Part shown: piece after piece, positions 1 through 5,703 of the stretch
Numbering within the stretch: position 1 is the first letter of the stretch
How the letters are laid out: every line of letters starts with the position of its first letter
DNA from: Rhodospirillaceae bacterium UBA6219
Lineage (GTDB): Bacteria; Pseudomonadota; Alphaproteobacteria; Rhodospirillales; Magnetospirillaceae
Direction of reading: 5' to 3'
Assembly (NCBI GenBank): GCA_002435715.1
Contig: DISD01000057.1
Span: forward strand, 1 to 7,172
DNA length: 7,172 nucleotides
The notes under the pieces: model-generated
Told to the model about the DNA's origin: nothing
Databases searched by the model: none
Seen by the model: only the letters and a program-made list of their open reading frames with translations
Translations under genes and position numbers: made by a program

Positions 1-437
1 GCGAACAGGACCGGCACGTCCTCGGACAGAATGATGTCGAGCGCCCCCTCGTCGAGCAGGGGCAGCCTGCGCACTTCCAGCGCCGAGGTGACGATCCAGG
101 TGCCGCCCCGGCCGGGAACTGCGCGATAGGGCGAACCACTTTGGCCGGGAAAGCGGGCCTCGTGGCTGGCGATGCCGATACCGCTCAGCAGGTCGACCGC
201 AAACCACTCGGCGCCATCGGCCAGCTTCAGGCGGAACCATGCCTCGAAGGTGGCAAACTCGATCGGCGACATCCGCCACCGCACCGGAATGCGGGTGGGG
301 GCCTGGGTGAAGCGTCGCCGCTGCCGGGCCGGTCCCGCCTCCATGTCGGTGCGGGTGACGGCAGCCTCGGGCTCCAGGGCATAGCCGTCGTAGGTCGGCA
401 GCGGCAGCCGGTCGGGCCAGTGAACGAGGGTGGTCAT
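1..437 (-). CDS. conserved phage tail-cluster protein after the tape measure (partial, runs off left edge)
   Basis: This frame opens at ATG 437-435 and stays open to the left edge, giving at least 145 codons with no stop, so the C-terminus is outside the window. The start overlaps the tape measure stop as ATGA (437-434), and a GGGAAG Shine-Dalgarno-like stretch lies 6 nt upstream (449-444). The protein begins MTTLVHWPDRLPLP. It then has RTDMEAGPARQRRRF (residues 29-43) and an aromatic-rich part with WRMSP, FEAWF and EWFAVDL. From memory, this pattern (LPxP near the N-terminus, an R-x-M-x-x-G-x-x-R-x-R-R-x-F block, then FEAWF) recurs in a small uncharacterised family encoded just after tape measure genes of siphovirus-like prophages. 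A distal-tail or tail-tip assembly role is suggested by position only. No catalytic motif, signal peptide or membrane segment is visible. Confidence 0.82.
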   Translation of the reverse strand, partial: MTTLVHWPDRLPLPTYDGYALEPEAAVTRTDMEAGPARQRRRFTQAPTRIPVRWRMSPIEFATFEAWFRLKLADGAEWFAVDLLSGIGIASHEARFPGQSGSPYRAVPGRGGTWIVTSALEVRRLPLLDEGALDIILSEDVPVLF

Positions 438-3424
438 CGATAGCTTCCCGCTGCCGGATTAAGCCCATAGCGGTGCTCCAGCACTGGGGCCATGCCTTCG
501 CCGCGACCGATGCGGCGGCTCATCCGGCCCTCGATCTCCTCGACGAAGATGTCGATCTGGACGCCGCCATCCGCCCCTTGGGACCATTGGGCCTTGGCTT
601 CGGTGTTGCCCGCATTGTTGTGGACGGTGACCTGGACGTTGGCCGCTGCCGGACGGGACAGTGCAGTCCCCAGCAGGCGGTCGGCATTATCCATTTGCCG
701 GGGTGTGAACACTCCCTCGCCGACACGGGCGATGATCGGGCGTTCGCCCGCCACCAGACCGCCGGTGTGGTATTTGGGCGCCCCGGCAAACACCGAGGCG
801 CTGTAGGACTTGGTCACCAGCCGGTCGAGACCGATCAGGCCGCCGGTATGGGCGATGGCGAAATTGCCGGTATCGGGGACCGGCACCGAGCCGCCGCTGC
901 TGGCCCCGGAGGATCCGGCGCCAGAGAAGAAACTGCCGACACTGGCGATCATGCCGCCAAACAGCCCACCGCTGGCCCCGCCGAACAAGGGCGCCACCAC
1001 CGCCATGCGCCATGCGGCGCGCAAAGCTTCCTCGGCCAGGCTGTTGAACAGATCCTGCCCGGCCAACTTTCCGGTGGTGGCCCATTTGACGAAGGCATCC
1101 TCACTGGCCCGCAACGCCCCGGACATGGCCCGCTCGGCAGAGGCCGCAGCGTTGCTGGCCTCATCCACATAGGCTCGCACCGCCCGGATCGCCCCATCCT
1201 GCCAGTCGCGGCTGGCGGCCAGTTTGTCCTGCTCCAGCTCCTTGTAGCGGCGGGCGTAGGCTTCCTCCGACAAGGCGCCGCTGGCCCGTTGCTCGTTCAG
1301 CTTCGCCAGTTCGTCCTTGAACCGCAGGGTGGCGTCGTAGGCCAGATTGGTCTGCTGGGCCTCGTCCTTGACCGCCTCGGCGTACTGGCGTGACCGGGCT
1401 GCCCGATACTCGCCCACCCGGGGATCGTCCTCGGCCAGCTTATGGCTGCGGGCGAATTTGGCCACGTCGGTGTCGATGGTGACGTCGCGGGCACGGTTGC
1501 GGTCGCCGCTGCGCACCGCCTCGGCCAGCCGCATTTGGGCGTCGATCTCGCGCTCCAGATCGGCGACGGCACGAGCCACTTCGCTGTTGGCGCGGGACTT
1601 CTGCACCTGGGCATAGGACTGAGCCAGTTCGCCATTGGCATCGGTCAGACCTTTGGCCGCCTGCTCGGCAAGCCAGTTGGTCCGTTCCGCCAGAATGATG
1701 TCGGCCACCGAGCCCTTAGCGGCCTCGGCCAGCCGGTCGTTAGCGGCGGATTCCTGCTCCAGCGACCGGATCAGGCCGTTCTTCTGCCCCAGCAGCTTGG
1801 CGTCGTCGATCCGGCGAAGCGCCTGGTCATAGGCGGCGACGGCGACACCGCCGTTCTTGAAAGCGAACTCGAGTACCTTGGCGGCGCGGGCCGCGTCGAT
1901 CTGGGCACGGCCACCCTCGTGGGCCGCTAGGGCAAGGCGCTCCTGGCCACGGGCCTGGATGTCGAGGCCCAGCACCTCGGCCTGGGCCTGGGCGGACATC
2001 TCGCCCGCGCCCTTGGCCTGGGCCTCGCGGGCCAACATGTCGAGGATTTCCTGCTCCTTGGCCGGGGTGCGATAGACGCCGCCCTGCTGGAACAGTTCCT
2101 TTTCAAGCTGGCGAAAGCCCTTCGCCGCATCGTACTGGGCTTTGGTGCGGGTGAATTCTGCGTTGCCGGCGGCGCGCGCCGCGTTGAGTTTCTCCTGCCA
2201 TTCCACCTCGAACTTCAGGTCTGCCAGCTTCTCCACATAGGTGGGCTCGCGCTGTTCGGCGCGGACCTGGTCGCGCTGCATCTTGGCATGGGCTTCCATG
2301 CCCGCCCGCTTGCGGGTGATCTCGTCGAGATCGTCGGAAATCACCTGGCGCTCGGCCAGCAGACGACGCAGTTCCTCGTTCTCCTCCCTGACCGCCTGCA
2401 CCACCACCGAATGGGTGCCGGCCGGCAAAGGCTTGTCGAGCGCCTGCTCGCCACCAAGGGCAGCGATGCGCTTATCGAGAGCGGCCAGACGGGTCTTGAG
2501 GGAATTGTCCCCCGGCGTCAGAGACTCCAGCGTGGCGGCACCTACATTGGCACCGCCGGAAAGGATGCCGCGCAGCCAGGGCGCATTGGTGAAGCCCTGC
2601 CAAGCATTGGCCATGCGGGTGAAGGCCCGCTCGGCGGTGTCGGCACTCTCCAGGGCCGCGGCATCAAAGCCCTTCAGCGCCTTGATCAGGGTGTCGCGGA
2701 AGAAGTCCGCTGTGACCTTGCCTTGGGTCACCATCTGCCGGAAGCCACCTGAGGGCAGCCCGGCGGCACGATCCAGCGCCTGCAGCAGCCCCGGCATGGG
2801 TTCGACGATCTGGTTCAGCTCCTCTGCGCGCAAGGTGCCGGACGACAACCCCTGGGCCAGACCGAACAGCGACTGCTCCAACTGCTCGGACGAGGCGCCC
2901 AGTGCGATGGCGGTGGACTGGAAGCCCTCCAGCAGCGCCCGGCTCTCGCCAGTGGTGATGATTCCGGCCTTCTGCAACGCGGCCAGACGGGAATAGGCGC
3001 CGATCACCGTTTCCAGGGCGGTGCCGGTCTTCTGAGCCTGGGCATAGAGATACGAGGTGGTTTCGGTCAGGGCCGCGGCGCCCACCAGACCTTTGAGCCG
3101 GGCCTCCAGGCTTTCCACCTTGATGGTGGACTCGACCATGGCCTTGCCGAACAGGCCGATGGCCGCGCCCGCCGCCAGCCCGGTCGGCCCCAGCGCCATC
3201 ATCACCGAACCGATGGGGCCGAGGCGCGAGGCGAAAGCCGCCATGCCGCCCTGTATGTCCTGGCTGGCGGCATTGATGGCCAGCAGCGACCGGGAAGCCG
3301 GTTGCGCCGCCCCTTCGATCCGCGCCAAAGCCTGCTGGCCATCTTCGCCCAGCTTCAGCAGGGCACGGCGGACGGTTTCGCCGTCCTGCAAAGACAGGCG
3401 GATGGAGACGGATTTGGTGGCCAT
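434..3424 (-). CDS. phage tail tape measure protein (lambda gpH-like)
   Basis: This 996-aa protein is expected to run along the lumen of the growing tail and set its length. The N-terminus (MATKSVSIRLSL) leads into a hydrophobic Gly/Ala-rich stretch at about residues 68-95. A tape-measure N-terminal domain follows at about 95-285, with the recognisable block around QGLSSGTLRAEELNQ (191-205). Residues about 300-775 are Ala/Glu/Lys/Arg-rich and look largely helical or coiled-coil. The lambda-type C-terminal region starts near 776 (ATTGKLAGQDLF). It continues with a Gly/Ser-rich hydrophobic part (about 812-850), two HTGGL repeats (859 and 886) and the hallmark GEGVFTPRQM (902-911). At roughly 1.5 angstroms per residue, the uncut protein would fit a tail of about 150 nm. 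The ATG at 3424 begins 3 nt after the G-T stop and has no strong ribosome site, so translational coupling is likely. The stop overlaps the next start as ATGA. Confidence 0.96.
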   Translation of the reverse strand: MATKSVSIRLSLQDGETVRRALLKLGEDGQQALARIEGAAQPASRSLLAINAASQDIQGGMAAFASRLGPIGSVMMALGPTGLAAGAAIGLFGKAMVESTIKVESLEARLKGLVGAAALTETTSYLYAQAQKTGTALETVIGAYSRLAALQKAGIITTGESRALLEGFQSTAIALGASSEQLEQSLFGLAQGLSSGTLRAEELNQIVEPMPGLLQALDRAAGLPSGGFRQMVTQGKVTADFFRDTLIKALKGFDAAALESADTAERAFTRMANAWQGFTNAPWLRGILSGGANVGAATLESLTPGDNSLKTRLAALDKRIAALGGEQALDKPLPAGTHSVVVQAVREENEELRRLLAERQVISDDLDEITRKRAGMEAHAKMQRDQVRAEQREPTYVEKLADLKFEVEWQEKLNAARAAGNAEFTRTKAQYDAAKGFRQLEKELFQQGGVYRTPAKEQEILDMLAREAQAKGAGEMSAQAQAEVLGLDIQARGQERLALAAHEGGRAQIDAARAAKVLEFAFKNGGVAVAAYDQALRRIDDAKLLGQKNGLIRSLEQESAANDRLAEAAKGSVADIILAERTNWLAEQAAKGLTDANGELAQSYAQVQKSRANSEVARAVADLEREIDAQMRLAEAVRSGDRNRARDVTIDTDVAKFARSHKLAEDDPRVGEYRAARSRQYAEAVKDEAQQTNLAYDATLRFKDELAKLNEQRASGALSEEAYARRYKELEQDKLAASRDWQDGAIRAVRAYVDEASNAAASAERAMSGALRASEDAFVKWATTGKLAGQDLFNSLAEEALRAAWRMAVVAPLFGGASGGLFGGMIASVGSFFSGAGSSGASSGGSVPVPDTGNFAIAHTGGLIGLDRLVTKSYSASVFAGAPKYHTGGLVAGERPIIARVGEGVFTPRQMDNADRLLGTALSRPAAANVQVTVHNNAGNTEAKAQWSQGADGGVQIDIFVEEIEGRMSRRIGRGEGMAPVLEHRYGLNPAAGSYR

Positions 3425-3427
3425 CGG

Positions 3428-4155
3428 TCAGGTCTCGGTTTGAACCTTGGCGGAACCGGCCACCATTCCCCGCTCGGCGAAAGGCAGCAGCTGCGCCAGC
3501 AACGGCTGGTCGTAACCCAGGGCCTCGGCCTGGATCAGCAGAGCCGGAAGGTCGAGGCCGGTGATGCCGCCACGGGGGCCGAGACGGATGGTTCCAATGG
3601 AGCCGGCCAGGAGTTCCCAGGCTTGCCAGCCTGCTTCGGTCACGGGGGCGTGGCGCTCATAGGGGCAGTCGCAGTTTCCGCTGCAGCCTCGGCAGTATTC
3701 CGGCCCGCCGCCGAAGTGCCATTCGGCGCGGGCCTGGAGGCGTTTCCCTCGGCGATCACCGCTTCGTGGGTTGCGGTGTATTGGACGACGAAGCCCTCCG
3801 CCATGCGGGGCAACTGCATCAGGTCGGCGATGGCGGTGTCGGTGATTTCGGCAGGCTGATCGTCGCCGTCCAGCACACCGTCCCACTTGGTGATGGCCGA
3901 CCGGGCCAGCCCCTGGGCGAACAGCATTTGCGACAGCCCGGCCAGGGCGTCTTCGTCGGACAGGTCCGGCAGGCCGGTGATATCGGCCCCGGCCGCCTTC
4001 AGATCGGCATGCTCGGCGGCGATGGCGCGGGCCATGCGCCAGCCCCGCGCCCTGGCGGCCTCATACACCGCCGTGGTCAGGGGACGGACGAACACCCGTA
4101 CGCCGTGGGGCAGATCGATCCAGTAGGGTTCCTTGGGGATGGTCAGGCGAATCAT
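3428..4155 (-). CDS. tail assembly chaperone G-T fusion, made by -1 programmed frameshift
   Basis: Translation starts at ATG 4155-4153, follows the G frame to the slippery heptamer at 3748-3742, slips back one base and continues in the T frame from 3742 to the TGA at 3430-3428. The product is 242 aa: 138 G residues plus 104 T residues. The junction reads ...IAEGN then RLQARAEWHFGGG. The T part carries a cysteine cluster, C155-x2-C158-x3-C162-x-C164, with H169 nearby, which could bind a metal. The conserved-looking ERHAPVTEAGWQAWELL and a helical tail follow. In lambda, gpG and gpGT bind the tape measure and recruit tail tube subunits, with T contacting the tube protein. Gene order here (tube, G/G-T, tape measure) matches that system. 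The T frame has no convincing start of its own: its first ATG (3886) gives an Arg-rich, unnatural N-terminus and has no ribosome site. Confidence 0.88.
3640..4155 (-). CDS. tail assembly chaperone G (unshifted product)
   Basis: This 171-aa protein is the default product of the chaperone gene. It begins MIRLTIPKEPYWIDLPHGVRVFVRPL, typical of the short beta-rich start of phage tail chaperones. It is then mostly helical (AVYEAARARGW, DEDALAGLSQMLFAQGLARSAI, AIADLMQLPRMAEGF). After the slippery site (residue 138) the tail becomes a low-complexity Ala/Thr/Pro run to the TGA at 3642-3640. That fits a stretch whose sequence is constrained by the overlapping T frame. The start overlaps the tube gene stop as ATGA (4155-4152) and has only a weak GGGG ribosome site, so translation is probably coupled to the tube gene. 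By analogy to lambda gpG, it should be made in excess over the fusion and bind the tape measure before tube polymerisation. It is not a virion component in lambda. Confidence 0.9.
   Translation of the reverse strand: MIRLTIPKEPYWIDLPHGVRVFVRPLTTAVYEAARARGWRMARAIAAEHADLKAAGADITGLPDLSDEDALAGLSQMLFAQGLARSAITKWDGVLDGDDQPAEITDTAIADLMQLPRMAEGFVVQYTATHEAVIAEGNASRPAPNGTSAAGRNTAEAAAETATAPMSATPP
3702..3734 (-). promoter_or_regulatory. frameshift-stimulating mRNA hairpin
   Basis: Starting 7 nt after the slippery heptamer, the minus-strand RNA can form a 13-bp stem. The 5' arm, GGCCCGCGCCGAA (3734-3722), pairs with 3715-3702. There is one bulged G at 3708 and a six-base loop TGGCAC (3721-3716). Nearly all pairs are G-C. 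The spacing and strength are those expected of a -1 frameshift stimulator. A pseudoknot is only weakly suggested: loop GGCA could pair with TGCC at 3694-3691, four base pairs. Both arms are coding in both frames. Confidence 0.82.
3742..3748 (-). promoter_or_regulatory. -1 ribosomal frameshift slippery heptamer (GGGAAAC)
   Basis: On the minus strand the heptamer is read in the G frame as G GGA AAC (codons GAG 3750-3748, GGA 3747-3745, AAC 3744-3742). It fits the canonical X XXY YYZ pattern and differs from the lambda G/GT site (GGGAAAG) only in the last base. After slippage the tRNAs re-pair on GGG and AAA. The next codon, CGC, starts at 3742, exactly in the T frame. The direction of the frame change (-1) is the one required to join the two frames. 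Confidence 0.88.
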
Positions 4156-5117
4156 GATTCGTACCCCGCCACGTCGTTGACCAGGGTGACCCGCAGCAGA
4201 TAGCCGGCCACCGGATCGCGGGCGGCCCGCCAGTCGTAGCTGGCCTGGATGCCGCCGGGGCCTTTGATCTCCTGCTTCTTCTTGGGCAGAAAGACGCGGG
4301 GCAAATGGAAGGTCAGGGCAAAGTCCGAACCCGGGATGGTGAAGCCGTATTCCATCTCCACCGGGCTTTCGGCGGCGATGGCGGCGGTCAGCGTGGTGTC
4401 GGTGCCAAAGCGGATGTCGATCGAGCCTTCGGCGGTGGCCTCGGTCTCGTCCACGCCGTCGATCAGGCCGTCGGCGCGGATGGTCTCGACCCGCTCCAGG
4501 TTATTGGAAAAGGACAGCTTGCCGCCGACAACGTTGGCGAGTTGCCCGCCGCCGACACGGATGGTACCGCTGCCCTGGCTGAACCGCTTGAGCGCAAAGC
4601 TGGCCGGGGTGGCGTCGATGGTGCTGGTGGTCTCCACCTCGCCCTGGGCGATGACGGCGATGCTGCCGTTGGCCGAACCGCTGCGGGCCATGTCGAAGGA
4701 CAGCTTGTCCAGCTTTGCCCCGGCATGGCGGAAGAACTTAGGGCTGGCCAGTTTGGCGTGGCCGATTTCCAGGGCCAGGCTGGGCAGATCGAAGCCCGAA
4801 GTGAACACATGGGTAAAAGCGGTGTTGGCGTCGCCCGAGGTGGCGGGAGCGCCGAACAGCCCCTTCAGCCAGAACCCCAGCGCCCGCACGTCGAGCGGCA
4901 CGCCGACATCGCCCTCGTCCTTGACCGCCTCGTAATAGGGATCCTGGGCGTCGCGGCCCTGGCCCAGGAGCGGGTCGTAGCCCAGCGGGCGCTCGGCCCC
5001 CAACGCGCATTCCTTGAACGAAAGCCGGGTGTAGCCGTCGGCCGGAGGCACGCCGTAGCTCGCCTCGAAGGCAGCCAGCAGCACGCAATCGGCGCCGTAA
5101 GCGCGCGTCTTGCCCAT
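4152..5117 (-). CDS. phage tail tube protein (major tail protein)
   Basis: This 321-aa protein should polymerise into the non-contractile tail tube. It starts MGKTRAYGADCVLLAAFEASYGVPP, a start pattern I associate with the Phage_tube_2-type tail tube family. LGYDPLLGQGRDAQDPY, a DVRALGFWLKGLFG block, FTHVFTSG, KLSFDMARSGSANG, LSFSNNLERVETIRADGLIDG and a C-terminal ASYDWRAARD...VTLVNDVAGYES follow. The alternation of beta-strands and loops fits a tube-forming beta-sandwich. The frame is open upstream to 5273, but I chose ATG 5117-5115. It has an AAGGA ribosome site 8 nt before it, the extra 52 residues are Pro/Arg-rich and unnatural, and they would overlap the upstream gene by 131 bp. The next gene overlaps the stop by 4 bp. 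Confidence 0.94.
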   Translation of the reverse strand: MGKTRAYGADCVLLAAFEASYGVPPADGYTRLSFKECALGAERPLGYDPLLGQGRDAQDPYYEAVKDEGDVGVPLDVRALGFWLKGLFGAPATSGDANTAFTHVFTSGFDLPSLALEIGHAKLASPKFFRHAGAKLDKLSFDMARSGSANGSIAVIAQGEVETTSTIDATPASFALKRFSQGSGTIRVGGGQLANVVGGKLSFSNNLERVETIRADGLIDGVDETEATAEGSIDIRFGTDTTLTAAIAAESPVEMEYGFTIPGSDFALTFHLPRVFLPKKKQEIKGPGGIQASYDWRAARDPVAGYLLRVTLVNDVAGYES

Positions 5118-5125
5118 GATCTGAG

Positions 5126-5130
5126 TCCTT
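5126..5130 (-). promoter_or_regulatory. Shine-Dalgarno site of the tail tube gene
   Basis: AAGGA on the minus strand sits 8 nt before ATG 5117-5115, in the 25-nt gap after the tail-terminator stop. It is the clearest ribosome site in the tail module. It fixes the tube start at 5117 rather than at the upstream in-frame codon at 5273. A strong site is expected for the most abundant tail protein. Confidence 0.8.
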
Positions 5131-5142
5131 GATGGATTGGAA

Positions 5143-5571
5143 TCAGCCCAGCGGATCTGGGCTGGCGTAATGGATGGTGACGGGCACCGCGGCGCCGCGC
5201 AGGGACGCGGCGCCGTCGATGGCGAGGCCTGATGTCTTTGGTGCGCCCCAGTCCAGCCACTCGGCCAGACCACCGAGGGAACGGTCGGCAGCCAGGGCGT
5301 TGCCCACGGCCATCAACAAGGTATCCAGCGTAGCGCTATCATCGTCCTGGCCGCGCTGGAGGATGACCTCGATCTCGGTCTGGTGTTCCCACAGGTAGGA
5401 GACCGGCGACAGCACCACCTCGGGGTCGCCAGGATCGCCATCGCGCAGGATAATCAGCCCACCGGCGGTGACTGTTTCGGGCAACGGCGCTTCCCGCTTG
5501 GCGGTGGCGCCGGGCACGGTTTCCAGCCGCGCCAGCAGGGCGGCAAGGATCTGTTCGCGGACGCTGGGCAT
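5143..5571 (-). CDS. tail terminator / tail completion-like protein
   Basis: This 142-aa protein begins with an amphipathic helix (MPSVREQILAALLARLETVPG). A KREAPLPET strand region, GGLIILRDGDPGDPEVVLSP and YLWEHQTEIEVILQRG follow, then a second helix (TLDTLLMAVGNALAADRSLGG) and a final beta region (AAVPVTIHYASPDPLG). This alpha-beta layout and the position immediately before the tube gene match tail terminator or minor tail proteins, comparable to lambda gpU. In lambda that protein caps the finished tube and provides the head-joining surface. The assignment rests on fold impression and synteny, not on a recognisable active site. ATG 5571-5569 has a GAGG ribosome site (5585-5582) with a long 10-nt spacer. 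The gene is now separated from the upstream neck gene by the antisense fic gene and its control region. Confidence 0.8.
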   Translation of the reverse strand: MPSVREQILAALLARLETVPGATAKREAPLPETVTAGGLIILRDGDPGDPEVVLSPVSYLWEHQTEIEVILQRGQDDDSATLDTLLMAVGNALAADRSLGGLAEWLDWGAPKTSGLAIDGAASLRGAAVPVTIHYASPDPLG

Positions 5572-5598
5572 GCTTTCCCGACCTCGAATACCCGCTCA

Positions 5599-5641
5599 TG
5601 CGGCGAATGACCCAATATTCTCCGCATCATGTGCGGTGAAT
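5599..5641. repeat. 43-bp direct repeat, unit 1
   Basis: This unit matches 5654-5696 at 36 of 43 positions. It is built as decamer(+), 8-bp spacer, decamer(-), 5-bp spacer, decamer(+). The conserved positions lie mostly in the decamers. Three of the seven differences fall in the 5-bp spacer and two in the 8-bp spacer, suggesting that the decamers are the selected part. Confidence 0.88.
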
Positions 5642-5653
5642 TGCATTGCTGCC

Positions 5654-5696
5654 TGCGGCGAATGACGCCATATTCTCCGTAACTTCTGCGGAGAAT
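5654..5696. repeat. 43-bp direct repeat, unit 2
   Basis: This is the second copy of the unit at 5599-5641, with a 55-bp start-to-start period and a 12-bp gap between units. Its last decamer (5687-5696) contains the fic ribosome binding site, so occupation of this unit would block fic expression directly. Confidence 0.88.
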
Positions 5697-5703
5697 ATGG
5701 CGT
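5665..5703. repeat. 15-bp perfect inverted repeat over the fic translation start
   Basis: ACGCCATATTCTCCG (5665-5679) and its exact reverse complement (5689-5703) flank a 9-nt loop (5680-5688). The right arm contains the GGAG ribosome site and the first two bases of the fic GTG start. It could work as a DNA dyad for a regulator, or as an mRNA hairpin hiding the ribosome site if transcription starts upstream of 5665. No T-run follows, so it is not an intrinsic terminator. Confidence 0.88.
5690..5693 (+). promoter_or_regulatory. ribosome binding site deciding the fic GTG start
   Basis: GGAG lies 8 nt before GTG 5702-5704. The frame has a TGA at 5663-5665 and no ATG between that stop and 5702, so GTG is the best start. 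The nearby ATG at 5697-5699 is out of frame. Confidence 0.72.

Larger units (their letters stand above)
5599..5696. promoter_or_regulatory. phased six-copy decamer operator array (TGCGGNGAAT)
   Basis: Six copies of TGCGGNGAAT or its reverse complement fill this intergenic stretch. Plus-oriented copies are at 5599-5608 (N=C), 5632-5641 (T), 5654-5663 (C) and 5687-5696 (A). Minus-oriented copies are at 5617-5626 (exact) and 5672-5681 (one mismatch). Plus copies are 33, 22 and 33 bp apart and minus copies 55 bp apart. All are multiples of 11, so copies of one orientation face the same side of the helix. The array lies between the divergent fic (5702, plus) and tail-terminator (5571, minus) genes and is visibly more AT-rich than its surroundings. 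I infer an operator for a DNA-binding protein, with the Fic C-terminal winged helix the nearest candidate. No convincing -35/-10 pair could be fixed. TTGCTG (5646-5651) with TATTCT (5671-5676) is a weak possibility. Confidence 0.78.

Noticed and set aside
473..1393. Long open plus-strand frame (306 codons) opposite the tape measure C-terminal region
   Set aside because: Antisense shadow of a GC-rich gene. Its residues are Gly/His/Gln/Arg-biased without domains, and the minus strand has clear tape measure motifs.
2241..2996. Open plus-strand frame (251 codons) opposite the tape measure N-terminal domain
   Set aside because: Ser/Arg/Pro-rich shadow frame with no recognisable fold. The opposite strand carries the conserved tape-measure domain.
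3743..3886. Independent T gene starting at ATG 3886
   Set aside because: The residues before the slippery site in this frame are an Arg/His-rich shadow of G. Family-like sequence begins only after 3742, as expected for a frameshift product.
5118..5273. N-terminal extension of the tail tube protein to 5273
   Set aside because: The extra 52 residues are Pro/Arg-rich and would overlap the tail-terminator gene by 131 bp. ATG 5117 has a good AAGGA site and the family-like start.
5599..5696. CRISPR array or transposon ends
   Set aside because: There are only two 43-bp units with a 12-bp gap, internally palindromic and diverged in spacers. There are no adjacent Cas or transposase genes and no target-site duplication.
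5665..5703. Intrinsic terminator reading of the 15-bp inverted repeat
   Set aside because: There is no T-run on either strand, and the right arm holds a ribosome site and start codon. A regulatory role fits better.
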